This document shows positions 34,783 to 47,340 of a stretch of 64,000 bases of DNA, one piece after another. Under the pieces are notes generated by a model. The model searched no databases, was not told the DNA's origin, and worked only from the letters and a program-made list of their open reading frames with translations. Position numbers and translations under genes: made by a program. The stretch is from assembly GCA_033239005.1 (NCBI GenBank), contig BSQZ01000011.1, positions 4,800,001 to 4,864,000 on the forward strand, given 5' to 3'. Numbering within the stretch: position 1 is the stretch's first letter; every line of letters starts with the position of its first letter. Source of the stretch: Lamellibrachia satsuma. Lineage: Eukaryota > Annelida > Polychaeta > Sabellida > Siboglinidae.

Positions 34783-35514
34783 GCCGTCCACTGCCGTAGA
34801 GCGTACCGTCCACTGACATAAAACGTACCGTCCACTGCCGTAGAACGTACCGTCCACTGCCATAGAGCGTACCGTCCACGGCCGTAGAGCGTACCATCCA
34901 CTGCCGTAGAGCGTACTGTCCACTGCCGTAGAGCGTACCGTCCACTATCGTATAACGTACCGTCCACTGCCGTAGAACGTACCGTCCAGTGCCGTAGAGC
35001 GTACCATCCACTGCAGTAGAGCGTACCGTCCACTGCCGTAGAGCGTACCGTCCACTGCCGTAGAGCGTACCGTCCACTGCCATAGAACGTACTGTCCACT
35101 GCCATAGAACGTACCGTCCACTGCCGTAGAGCGTGCCGTCTACTGCCATAGAGCGTACCGTCCACGGCCGTAGAGCGTACCATCCACTGCCGTAGAGCGT
35201 ACGCCCACTGCCATATAACGTACCGTCCACTGCCATAGAGCGTACCGTCCACTGCCATAGAGCGTACCGTCCACTGCCGTAGAGCGTGAAGTCCACTGCC
35301 ATAGAGCGTACCGTCCACTGCCGTAGAGCGTACCATCCACTGACATAGAGCGTACCGTCCATTGCCATAGAACGTACCGTCCACTGCCATAGAGCGTACA
35401 GTCCACTGCCGTAGAGCGTACCATCCACTGCCGTAGAGCGTACCGTCCACTGCCGTAGAACGTACCGTCCACTGCCGTAGAAATTACCGTCCACTGCCGT
35501 AGAGTGTACCGTCT
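34783..35514. repeat. 22-bp minisatellite (U3)
   Basis: About 33 copies, in the same variant order as U1 with one extra repeat near 34970-34991. Confidence 0.95.
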
Positions 35515-35590
35515 GCCTCGCCACGCGCGCCGTCCGCCGTCGAAAATCGTACCGTCTGCCTCACGAGTATATATGCAATATACAATTCTA

Positions 35591-35832
35591 CCGACGTACA
35601 CAAAGACTTCACAAGGCTGACTGACACGTGCCCTTCACTTGACATCCGAGCGCCCACTCTGGGCTACACGACCCTCCTGAGTCAATTTCACCGTGCTCTG
35701 CCCTCCGAGATGATCACACATGTATCCAGTCGCTTTGTGTACTCCTTGTTTCTGAGAAAACACATGACATTAATTCACTGTCTCCTGGTTTATTTCACTA
35801 AGGAGCCACTCCTTAAATATTCGGGAAAATAA
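35591..35832 (+). CDS. Candidate exon after the minisatellite (U3), unrecognised
   Basis: Same frame as 19515-19756 with one Ala to Thr difference. It ends at TAA 35830-35832. Evidence and doubts are as for the U1 copy. Confidence 0.22.
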
Positions 35833-35987
35833 CTTGACATTTTATTCATAAATTCGTGCATAAAAGCGGTCCTATATGTTTTCATGTAGGAACCAGCTTT
35901 ACATCGAAAAATGCCATTATGCAATGTGTATTAGATTTATACGCATCTTTTTCACGGTTTTTCTACATACACCAAGCAACACCTTAT

Positions 35988-36264
35988 CACCACCACCACC
36001 ACCACCACCACCACCACCACCACCACCACCACCACAACCACCACCACCACTTCCATCACCACCACCACCGCCAACAACAACAACAACACCACCATCACCA
36101 TCACCTACTCCATCACCTACTCCACCACCACCACCACCACCACCACCACCACTACCACCACCATATTCACTACCTCCAACACCACCACCACCATCTTCAC
36201 CAGTACCACCGCCAACGCCACCTCCACCACCACCATCACCACTACCACCTCCACCACCACCGGA
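35988..36264. repeat. CCA-rich tract of a sub-unit that has lost exon B (U3)
   Basis: Same junction as in U1: the tract passes straight into GGAACTGTTACTCTTACGG, with exon B missing. Confidence 0.85.
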
Positions 36265-37583
36265 ACTGTTACTCTTACGGAACTGCTGTTGTTTTATATT
36301 GCGTAGTCGTTCACCGCGCGGCGCTGTAATAGGCTACATTGATATGTTTTTTTTTCAGGAACATTATCAATATATTAAAATATTAATTCTGAGAGGGGGT
36401 CTGAGAATTAGTACTCTTTCTACGAAGTCGTAAATGTCAACAATATATTTTAGCCGGAATGTCAAATTGTTAACCGCAAGGAGCCAGTTTTGCTAATGAG
36501 ACGGAGTAAGTTTACGCTCAGTTAGGCTTGATATTAAATAACGTAACTTTACGACCAATTCTACTTATGACGTCGTCTCATGAAACCGCCTCCAGATGAC
36601 GAATACATCGAATGTCGACAGGATGTTTCATCAAATGATTGTGGTTGTCTAGTAGTCTATGTTTATGTTGATGTTATAGAAACTATGACAATAAAAATTG
36701 TCACATCTATGTAGAACACAGGTCGGTAATACAGATTACGTATCGTGTTATATCTAAATCCATGAGTGGTTGACATCATTTGAATAAAATGAACAATTAA
36801 TTAGGACTACCGAAAAGATTCGCGCGACGATTTTGCCGTGCGCTGAAGCAATCGCGTATCTCTGCCAAAGCATGTTCAATCGCATTCGAAGTTAATCAAA
36901 CGTCAGGTCAGGTGATTTTTTTCTGATGGTAGCGTTGAATTTTTTTTTTAATATCAGTAGACGTTTCCGCTGGTGCGATGTATTCTTTGGTGATATAATA
37001 TTTCGTGGAATAGTTGCAGTCTTGTCGTTTGTCGTGGATACATCATAGTTCCGCCTCTCTAATTTGAAGTACAAAATGGCGTGTAGTACTTCAGTCGCCA
37101 ATTTCTCGCGACTTCACTCAAACTCCCCACCGGTGGCGCTGCTATCGATTTCACCACTGCCACAATTTACACTTTTACTTGATTTGGTAAACTCTAAATT
37201 TTTCAAGAAATCTCTCAATTTCAATTGACCAATCAATCCTTCGGTAGCTTTCGTAAGAAATTCTGGGAGGATTAGTTCTTCTTCTACCCCCAAGGAAAGT
37301 CGTCCCATAGGTTGAGATGAAGTAAGCTCAAAAAACCGTGAAAAAAATAACTGTCGTTTGAAGAAAACCGTTACTCATATATATCTACTAACTTGATGAA
37401 CATTATCAGGAATTGCTAAAAAGTTTTCAAATAAATAGTATTATTCAGTCATCCGCCACCACCACCTACACCACAACCACCACCATCGCCTCCACCACCA
37501 CCACTTCCTCCACTACCGCCACCACTACCACCACCACCACCTCCACCACTTCCACCACAATTCGTGTTTTTTTTTTTCAGATA

Positions 37584-37796
37584 ATGTTCATCATCGTAGC
37601 GGCCTGGCTGACAAGACTTGGTTCCGCTGCAAAAGTTTCTGCTCATCTGTGCCAGGCGTGCAAACTGATCTGCAAGCAAAATTTCATGAGATGCATTAAA
37701 GAATGTCCACCGCGCCGTACAGCTAGTGCTGATGTGTGCCATCGAAAAAAGGCAAAGTGCGAAGCAAAATGCGAGAGGAAATTCGGAAGTTGCTGA
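37584..37796 (+). CDS. Nine-cysteine secreted peptide, type A (A3)
   Basis: The protein is identical to A1, with a synonymous Lys codon difference in the second helix. Acceptor CAG is intact and the exon starts at 37581. The spacing to A2 (7190 bp) and A4 (7200 bp) gives the unit length. Confidence 0.7.
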   Translation: MFIIVAAWLTRLGSAAKVSAHLCQACKLICKQNFMRCIKECPPRRTASADVCHRKKAKCEAKCERKFGSC

Positions 37797-39228
37797 ATTG
37801 GATTCGGCTCATAAAAAGGTCACATGAACACCAGCATTATATTTGAAAGAAGTAAATAGCACGTTAATGTGACGCTTTTAAGTCCAGTTTAACCCCTGAC
37901 ATGTTGTTTGTATCATGTTACGGAACTGCTGCTGTTTTATTTTGCGTAGCTGTTCAACGAGCGGTGCTTTAATAGGCTATGTCGATATGTTTTACTCCGG
38001 AAAATTATCAGAGGGGGTCTGATAATTAGTACGCTTTGTACGAAGAAATAATTGTCAACAATAGACTTTAGCCGGAATGTCAAATTGTTAATCGCAAGGA
38101 ACCAGTTTCATGAGACGGCGTAAGTTTACGCTCAACTAGGAGTGATATTATATTAACGTAACTTACCGACCATTTCTACTTACGACGTCGTGAATAGGAC
38201 TGACGCCGTCTCTTGAAACCGGCTCCAGATGCCGAATACGTCGAATGTCGACATGGTGTTTTATCATATGCCTGTGGTTGTCTAGTAATCTATGTTTGTT
38301 TTTATGTTGTAGAAAGTATGACAATACGAATTATTATGAGCACATTTTTAAGAAGAGGACTAAAGTGAACAATAACATATTAGATAACATGACTTTTACG
38401 ATTTAGTGGTAGACTCTCCGGTACATTGTGATGATCTTGTGCGTGCCTCTCGCGTGAAACTACATGACATGGTTTCTACCTTCCACAATAGCGCCAATAG
38501 GTCAGGTTAACTGTTCGTTTGTAGTGAATGTACATGCAATATTGGGGGGTGGGCTAACCTTATGCTTGTAATATATTATATACACATTAACATTTATTGT
38601 GAACCGCTGCCATTTAATTGACCAAGATGCGTGAGCTTATAATGTCATCCAGTGTAAGACGGTTATTTTGGCGAATTGTTCCGATATCGATATATCTAAA
38701 TGTCAAATAAAGCAAAGATTTGTGTTACCCGTGCTTTAATTATTCAAGTAGTAGTTGTTGTTGTTGTGTATTGTCTTCATTAATGAAGTTTTTATCACAA
38801 CGGGCGCGTGGAGTACATTAAACATACTTCATTTTGCTCAAGATCTACAAAAAAGCGAACGAAACAAGACCGACAAAAACTTTGGACAATACAACATCCA
38901 CTTATAAACACTATTCTTCTTAATCATGAATAAGGAATTGACCGGCTCAGTCGATGGGGATGGCATGCCTGCTTTGCTGAGCCAACGCTTCCGCCTATCT
39001 TCCCATCGGAGCAATTTAAAGCAACGCTGTTCGGGGAGGGGTAAATTGCTCGGGGAGGGGTAAATTGTCATCGCAGTATTTTGCAAGCCATGTTGCTTCT
39101 GGAGCAAAGTGGACTTTGGAGCGTCCCTCCTCCCCATGTTATTCCTTGGGCACGACACGTCACTTGAGTAATTAATAATAATTAATGTTACACACTATTT
39201 AGACATGTCTAGTGACTGATCAGGCACA

Positions 39229-39429
39229 ATGCCCACTCTTTGGCGTTTTGTTCCACGTGTTCAAGGGGGCTATTTAGGTGAATGGATCATTGTGATTGCA
39301 ATGCTCATTTTCGCCTTACATGTAATGAAGTGGGTCAATTCACATGTGCCCTCAAACAAGGACGATTTGTCATCCCATAAATACTTTTTTAGCCTTGTCT
39401 TGAAACGCTGTTGCTGCTGTAAACAATAA
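39229..39429 (+). CDS. Recurrent short open frame with one hydrophobic segment (U4 copy)
   Basis: Essentially the U2 sequence. Weak candidate. Confidence 0.22.
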   Translation: MPTLWRFVPRVQGGYLGEWIIVIAMLIFALHVMKWVNSHVPSNKDDLSSHKYFFSLVLKRCCCCKQ

Positions 39430-41769
39430 TAATATGATATCAGCTAACTGTATCAACATTGGAAATAAAAAAAATTGCCTGTATGAAAGACCTGCTCTGC
39501 CAGTATGAGATATTTATGAATCTTAAATTTTTAAATATAATATTTAAAATTAAACCACGAACAGGACAACTTTATGTACTGGCAATAATCATCATCAAAT
39601 ATCCTGGACAAATAGCCCTCCCCCCACCTAAAGTTCACATCATATGTTGATCGTCAAACAATTGTAACACTACAATTTCAACAGCATATTTCATTCACAA
39701 ATTCAGCGGTTATCCTCGGTTTACTGCAAGTAACGCGAGAAATAAACCACACTTGGCGACCATCTTAATGTAAGCCAGTTGTCAAAAACTGTTGCCCGTA
39801 ATAAAGATCACATAAGCATCGCTGTGCGTGTGTGCGTGCGTGCGTGCGTGCGTGCGTGTGTGTCTCCTCCTAGACACTTTGCATCTCGGGCCCCAAACTG
39901 TCAAGGGTTCATCTACGACCCCACGGTTCGGTCGTCCAGGTTATTTCTTCAAAATTCACCACGCTATTTCCTTTTCTACGAAAATTACCCTTTGAGGTTA
40001 TTCTGTACAATTGTCCGCAACACTACACCAACAATTATGTACAATTGTTCACAACGTCATGTGTCTCTTCTTAGATTGTCGCCTCAATTTTGTGAAAATG
40101 CTGTTTATCCTGACATTTTACATTTACGTACGAACTACGAATTATCCCGTCCGTAGGATAGGCATTATTTTTCTATACAGACTAACAATGTTTAAGTGCT
40201 TTCCTGTTGGCGTATCAGTGGAATTTCCTTTCGTTTGTTTTCGCAGCTCGATACCCCGTTGACCCCGGTGTATTTGTGTTTATAATGAAATGGGGACACT
40301 TCATGCAGCCCTTTCTCTGTTTGTATAAATACACTAACGACTTGATATAGGTTGGTATCGGGCAATCCAATTGTGTTGCTATCCAACAGGGATTGCCGCT
40401 GTGCACACAATAATAGTGTTTCACAAAGTCTGCTACAGATTGTGCATAGCCTGGTACATGAGTAAATTACTTATTAAGATGCATCACAAGCTGGTATGTA
40501 TGACCAATTGGTATACAATACCAGATAAAGTTAACAGTAGTGATATTTTCCACTGCAGCTAGCATACTGTCACGTACAGTCTTTACTAACAAAACCTTGC
40601 TGTTGTTATACGAAGTGACGGTGTACAAGTCCAAGGGAAAATATACCTATGTGCAGACAAGCATACATAATTATATGTATATAGTGCTAGCTAGAGTATT
40701 TACAATGGTATATACGACAGTGCCGGTACACCCCGGCCCCATCATCGTGCAGGTGGCGGTCCAACCCCCACTTAAGGGCTGAATTTCCTTTACAGTGTCT
40801 GTTCTTCAGTATCTTCGAAACGCTCGGGTTTCAAGTACTTTCACCTTGTTTGCTTAGCTGTGCGACGCACACGTTTCTTTTGAAATATGGTTAGTACATC
40901 ATTAGTACATTCAGAAATATATACACGTACCATACTTAATCGACAAACACCAACTGGGTATCGCACCGATGGTTGGCTATTACAGTTACCTATTTTATGA
41001 GCATCGGCCAGAACCAAGCATTTCCTCGACATTTCAGGCGCCCATAGCCTCAACCAATGCCGCCTCCATGATGCTCCAAATAGTCATTGCGGGGGTGAAA
41101 TGAGTTTATGGCTTCCTGCATGTCTGCTTTTGTGTGCTTGTGTTTGCAATGGTGATAGTTGGGATGCCCCCTTTCGATCAATCAACTATCGTGAATGGTT
41201 GCTGCACAAGTGAACAAGACAAAAAAGACAAGTGAAAGAAAAATAAACATTCAGCACACGATAGTTATTAATTAATTTACAATGAAACAAGTAGACTCCT
41301 GGGTATATGTAATATAATATAATCTTCCGATCCTCTAGCAATCGGACCGGTGTTAATCACCCAGTGTAATCGTAGAAACGTCTACTAACATCTAATCCTA
41401 ATGCAAAAACTGTTCTAACATGAACTCAAACCGAAACCTGTTTTATCAATACTCCCGCAGGGAGATCCACCACATTGGCGTGTAGGCTTATCTCACGTGA
41501 CTAGTCCTACAACCGTTTCCCTGTGTCCACAGCTACACAGTTGATTATAAGGCATATAATGCAACGACAACATTCTAACTACATTTTAGGCAGATAAATG
41601 CCTAGACAACATCACAGTCGATTTTGAGGCACCTAATACCTAAACACTCTTACAGTCAAGTCTCTACATTCTTACAAACCATTCAATTGGGCTTCCCCAT
41701 TACCGCCCGTCTTTACATGGGAAAAGGATATGATGTATTGTTCGCCGTGAACGGAGGGTTATCGCCGTG

Positions 41770-41777
41770 TGACGTCA
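41770..41777. promoter_or_regulatory. CRE-like palindrome TGACGTCA (U4)
   Basis: Same octamer and context as at 18684. Confidence 0.35.
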
Positions 41778-41813
41778 CATTTCGGCACTCGTACCGTCTG
41801 CAGTCGAAGAGCG

Positions 41814-42214
41814 GGCCGTCCACTGCCGTAGAGCGTATCGTCCACTGCCGTAGAGCGTACCGTCCACTGCCGTAGAGCGTACCGTCCACTGCCGTAGAGC
41901 GTACCGCCCACTGCCGTAGAGCGTACAGTCCATTGCCGTAGAGCGTACAGTCCACTGCCATAGAGCGTACAATCCACTGCCGTAGAGCGTACAGTCCACT
42001 GCCGTAGAGCGTACAGTCCACTGCCGTAGAGCGTACAGTCCACTGCCGTAGAGCGTACAGTCCACTGCCATAGAGCGTGCAGTCCACTGCCGTAGAGCGT
42101 ACAGTCCATTGCCGTAGAGCGTACAGTCCACTGCCACAGAGCGTACAGTCCACTGCCGTAGAGCGTACAGTCCATTGCCGTAGAGCGTACAATCCACTGC
42201 CGTAGAGCATACCG
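41814..42214. repeat. 22-bp minisatellite (U4)
   Basis: About 18 copies of the ACAGTCC variant class shared with U2. Confidence 0.95.
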
Positions 42215-42237
42215 TCTGCCTTGCCGCGCGCCGTCTA

Positions 42238-42479
42238 CCGACGTACACAAAGTCTTCACGAGGCTGACTGACACGTGCCCTTCACTTGACATCCGGGCAC
42301 CAACTCTGGGCTACACGACCTTCCTGAGTCAACTTCACCGTGCTCTGCCCTCCGAGATGATCACACATGTATCCAGTCTCTTTGTCTACTCCTTGTTTCT
42401 GAGAAAACACATGACATTAGTTCACTGTCTCCTGGTCTATTTCACTAAAGAGCCACTTCTTAAATATTCGGGAAAATAA
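42238..42479 (+). CDS. Candidate exon after the minisatellite (U4), unrecognised
   Basis: The most diverged copy of the frame at 19515-19756. It stays open to TAA at 42477-42479, with an excess of third-position changes. Low-confidence coding call. Confidence 0.22.
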
Positions 42480-42639
42480 CTTGAATTTTTTTTCATAAAT
42501 TCGTGCATAAAAGCGGTCCTGTATGTTTTCATGTAGGAACCAGCTTTACATCGAAAAATGCCATTATGCAATGTGTATTAGATTTATACGCATCTTCTTC
42601 ACGGCTTTTATACATACACCAAGCAACACCTACTAACAC

Positions 42640-43000
42640 TTTACCACCACCACCACCACCACCACCACCACTTCCACCAACACGTCTATCATCACGACCA
42701 CCACCACCAACAACAACAACTCCACCATCACCATCACCACCACCACCTACTCCACCACCACCACCTCTACCACCACCATATTCACTACCTCCAACACCAT
42801 CACCACCATCTTCACCAGCACCACCGCCAACGCCACTTCCACCACCACCTCCACCCCCATCCACCACCACAATTACCACCACCACCACCATTACCGCCAC
42901 TTCCGCCTCCTCCTCCTCCTCCTCCACCACCACCACCACCACCACCACCACCACCACCACTACTACCACCACCACCTCCTACGCCTGTTCCACTACAATT
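42640..43000. repeat. CCA-rich tract upstream of exon B (U4)
   Basis: Longer than in U2, with an added TCC run (about 42908-42925) and a pure CCA run before the acceptor. Confidence 0.9.
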
Positions 43001-43017
43001 CGTATTTTTTTCAGATA

Positions 43018-43230
43018 ATGTTCATCATCGTAGCGGCCTGGCTGACAAGACTTGGTTCCGCTGCCAAAACTTCTACTCATCGGTGCCAGATATGCAAACG
43101 GATGTGCGAGCAATACTTCATGAGATGCCTTAAAGAATGTCCACCACGCCGCCTAGATAGCGTATCAGCGTGCCATCGAGAACTTGAAAAGTGCGACGTC
43201 AAATGCGAGAAGAAATTCGGAAGTTGCTGA
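43018..43230 (+). CDS. Nine-cysteine secreted peptide, type B (B4)
   Basis: Differs from B2 at two residues: Ile for Leu in the signal peptide and Glu for Lys in the second helix (CHRELEKC). The acceptor TTTTTTTCAG is intact, the exon starts at 43015 and all nine cysteines are present. A candidate AATAAA lies near 43787. It is 1.77 kb upstream of the decayed A4. Confidence 0.7.
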   Translation: MFIIVAAWLTRLGSAAKTSTHRCQICKRMCEQYFMRCLKECPPRRLDSVSACHRELEKCDVKCEKKFGSC

Positions 43231-44783
43231 ATTGGATTCGGCTGATAAAAAAGGTCACAAGAACAGTAAAATTATATTTGAATTTAGTAAAAAGCATGTC
43301 AATGTGACGCTATTAAGACCAGTTTAACAACTGACATGTTGTTTGTACATGTTACGAAACTGTTGCTCTTGCTCTGCTGTTGTTTTATATTGCGTAGTCG
43401 TTCACCGCGCGGCGCTGTAATAGGCTACATTGATATGGTTTTTTTCAGGAATATTATCAATATATTAAAATATTAATTCAGAGAGAGGGGTCTGAGAATT
43501 AGTACTCTTTCTACGAAGTCGTAAAAGTCGACAATATATTTTAGCCGGAATGCCAAATTGTTAACCGCAAGGAGTCAGTTTTGCTAATGAGACGGAGTAA
43601 GTTTACGCTCAATTAGGCTTGATATTAAAATAACGTAACTTTACGACCAATTCTACTTATGACGTCGTCTCATGAAAACGGCTCCAGATGACGAATACAT
43701 CGAATGTCGACAGGATGTTTCATCAAATGATTGTGGTTGTCTAGTAGTCTATGTTTATGTTGATGTTATAGAAACTATGACAATAAAAATTGTCACATCT
43801 ATGTAGAACACAGGTCGGTAATACAGATTACGTATCGTGTTATATCTAAATCCATGAGTGGCTGACATCATTTGAATAAAATGAACAATTAATTAGGACT
43901 ACCGAAAAGATTCGCGCGACGATTTTGCCGTGCGCTGAAGCAATCGCGTATCTCTGCCAAAGCATGTTCAATCGCGTTCGAAGTTAATCAAACATCAGGT
44001 CAGGTGATTTTTTTCTGATGGTAGCGTTGAGATTTTTTTTAATATCAGTAGACGTTACCGCTGGTGCGATGTATTCTTTGGTGAAATAATAATTCGTGGA
44101 ATAGTTGCAGTCTTGTCGTTTGTCGTGGATACATCATAGTTCCGCCTCTCTAATTTGAAGTACAAAATGGCGTGTAGTACTTCAGTCGCCAATATCTCGC
44201 GACTTCACTCAAACTCCCCACCGGTGGCGCTGCTATCGATTTCATCACTGCCCCAATTTACAGTTTTACTTGATTTGGTAAACTCTAAAGTTTTTCAAGA
44301 AATCTCTCAATTTCAATTGCGCACAATTGTGGATAGTGTTTGCATTGAAAATGTGTAGAGGAACAAAATAATATATATATTTTTTAAATTATGTTACGTA
44401 TACGCAAGTGCACAGTTGCAATGAGGTGACAAGGCTTAAAACAACAATTACATTGTCCAACTAATCAATCCTTCGGCAGCTTTCGAAAGAAATTCTGGGA
44501 TGATTAGTTCTTCTTCTACACGCTAGGAAAGACGTCCCACAGGTTGAGATGAAGTAAGCTCAATAACTGTCGTTTGAAGAAAACCGTTACTCATATATAA
44601 TTAAATTATCTACTAACTTGATGAACATTATCAGGAATTGCTTAAAAAAATTCAAATATTATTATTCAGTCATCCGACACCACCACCACCTACACCACAA
44701 CCACCACCATCACCTCCACCACCACCACTACCACCACCACCACCTCCACCACTTCCACCACAATTCGTGTTTTTTTTCACATA

Positions 44784-44996
44784 ATGTTCATCATCGTAGC
44801 GGCCTGGCTGACAAGACTTGGTTCCGCTGCCAAAGCTTCTGCTCATCTGTGCCAGGCGTGCAAACTGATCTGCAAGCAAAATTTCATGAGATGCATTAAA
44901 GAATATCCACCGCGCCGTACAGCTAGTGCTGATGTGTGCCATCGAAAAAAGGCAAAGTGCGAAGCAAAATGCGAGTGGAGATTCGGAAGTTGTTGA
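44784..44996 (+). pseudogene. Nine-cysteine peptide, type A, decaying copy (A4)
   Basis: The frame is open, but the 3' splice site reads TTTTTTTCAC (44771-44780) where the other five copies have CAG, so normal splicing should fail. The fifth framework cysteine is Tyr (EYPPRR), and the last segment has Trp-Arg for Arg-Lys (CEWRFGSC). Loss of the acceptor and of a cysteine together suggest relaxed selection. Rescue by a cryptic acceptor is possible, as the transcript is untested. Confidence 0.7.
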
Positions 44997-46283
44997 ATTG
45001 GATTCGGCTCATAAAAAGGTCACATGAACGCCAGCATTATATTTGAAAGAAGTAAATAGCACGTTAATGTGACGCTATTAAGACCAGTTTAACCCCTGAC
45101 ATGTTGTTTGTATCATGTTACGGAACTGCTGTTGTTTTATATTGCGTAGCCGTTCACCGAGCGACGCTATAATAGGCTATGTCGATATGTTTTACTCCGG
45201 AAAAGTATCAGTATATTATAGTATTAATTCTGAGAGGGAGGTCTGATAATTAGTACGCTATGTACGAAGAAATAATTGTTGACAATAGACTTTAGCTGGA
45301 ATGTCAACTTGTTAATCGCAAGGAACCAGTTTCATGAGACGGCGTAAGTTTACGCTCAACTAGGATTGATATTATATTAGCGTAACTTACCGACCATTTC
45401 TACTTACGACGTCGTGAATAGGACTGACGCCGTCTCTTGAAACCGGCTCTAGATGCCGAATACGTCGAATGTCTATGTTTGTTTTTATGTTATAGAAATT
45501 ATGACAATACGAATATTCCCCACTATGTAGAACAAGTCGTCAATAAAGCTTACGTGTCCTGTTATATCTAAATCCTTGAGTGGCTGATATCATTTGAATA
45601 AAATGAACAATTACATAATCCTACCGAAAAGATTCTCGCGACTACGTTGCATTGCGCTGAAACAATCTCGTATCTATGCCAAAGCACGTTCAATCGCGTT
45701 TGAAGTTATGCAAACGTCAGATCAGGTGAGGTTTTTTCTGATGCTAGCGTTGTGATTTCGGTTGAATATCAGTAGACATTATCGTTGGTACGATGTATTC
45801 TTTGGTGATATAATAATTCGTGAAATATTCATCAATAAAGATTATGTGAAATGTTCGTATTATTTAAAACTATGTTACGTATACTCAGGTGTACAATTGC
45901 AGTGAGGTGACAAGGCGTAAACAACAATTATATTGTCCAACCAACCAACCAATCCTTTATATCACTCAGTATATCATCAGTGTTTGAATGGTGATAGGCT
46001 GAACTTACCGTTATATTAGTGTTATATTATACACCACGCCACGGATTATTTCCGGTAGCGTCTATTGTAAACGTCCCTTTGTAAACACTTGCTAAAGATG
46101 TGTAACGGTTTTCTTCAAACCACAACTATTGAGCTTACTTATTTTCAACGTTTCGGCTGCTTTCATCAGGAATTATGGGATGACGAGTTCTTCTTCTGTA
46201 CGGCTGTTGAATTGGCAACAGACCGTCCCATAGGTTGATAGCAAGCAAGCTCCTTAGCTGTGTTTTGAAGAAAATCGTTACTC
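44997..46283. other. 3' flank of A4 with a partial third sub-unit
   Basis: Up to about 45600 this is the usual A 3' flank. From there to about 45960 it matches the spacer preceding exon A (compare 20750-20930) although no third exon follows. A reversed, diverged match to the pre-A segment with GTCCCATAGGTTGA continues near 46130-46260. No gene is seen. Confidence 0.5.
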
Positions 46284-46441
<158 letters not shown>

Positions 46442-46950
46442 TCACAATGTACCCCATGTTGTATTTATACCAATATTATGTTTTAGAAACATGTTTATGC
46501 CTCATATTCCTCCTTACAATAGACATATGACGGATATTCACCCTTCTAGTCGCTGGTGTATCCTTTAGTGACGCCTTTAACGCGATCTATCGAACTATAA
46601 CTCTGTCGTGCAGTTTGGCAAATTCATAGTAATACAGATGTAGTTAATGTAATTAGTACAATACAACAAATGACACTGTTTACGAATTTCTGTAATAAAT
46701 ACAGTATAAAATTAGTAAACAGAATTATGTATCAAATAAACTTACAATGATTGTTTCGCTTCCGCAGCCTCCAATTCCCCCTCCCTGTGTATTTTGTACC
46801 AAACTGTATGGCAAAAAAATTTTACAGTGAAACTAATGCACAGTAGACAAAACAGGAGCGTCCATAAATGTTCATCATGTTCTCGTTACAATTGTCTTGT
46901 GTACGGTGTCCGCCAGGATGTGTTGTCCTGTACAATTCTATGGAGGAAAT

Positions 46951-47213
46951 AAATATTATCACAATATCGGACTGTCAATGTTCATGTGCACGAGGCATCT
47001 GTTGCCAATGCCTTGATTCTGGGGAAAAATGTATTCATAGTAATTTAAAGTACTACTAATTCGCAGTAGGCGCCACGTCGTGCAGGTGTCGACCGCGGAC
47101 GACACTGCTGACGGCGTTGGGCGCGGACCTGCGGGTGTATCGGACGCCAACTGCGTTGCCCCGCTGACGTCGAAGCACTACGCGCACTCGACCGTGGACA
47201 GTGGCGAGAGTTG
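46951..47213. repeat. Dispersed duplicate of 1752-2013
   Basis: Nearly identical to 1752-2013 in the same orientation; see that entry. Confidence 0.75.
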
Positions 47214-47340
47214 GCCCAGGGCGAACTATTATGACTATTTGCTAAAACTGGCTCAAATTGTTAAGCTGGGAGTGACATGGGGTATAGCGCCCCCTAGTGA
47301 CTAGTATAACAAATACATAAAGCAGCTAAATCCATCAGGA

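Larger units (their letters stand above)
31142..38333. repeat. Tandem unit U3
   Basis: A 7.19-kb unit without retroelement insertions, so it is the best reference copy. From the CRE-like site to the 3' end it is nearly identical to U1, including the deletion of exon B and the order of minisatellite variants. Its first kilobase is closer to U2. This mosaic suggests unequal crossing-over or gene conversion. Confidence 0.9.
38334..45960. repeat. Tandem unit U4, with both peptide exons and a third partial sub-unit
   Basis: It groups with U2 by the B exon, the ACAGTCC minisatellite variants and shared substitutions near 39960. It extends beyond A4 into another copy of the spacer that normally lies between B and A (about 45600-45960), then loses homology. 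Confidence 0.88.
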
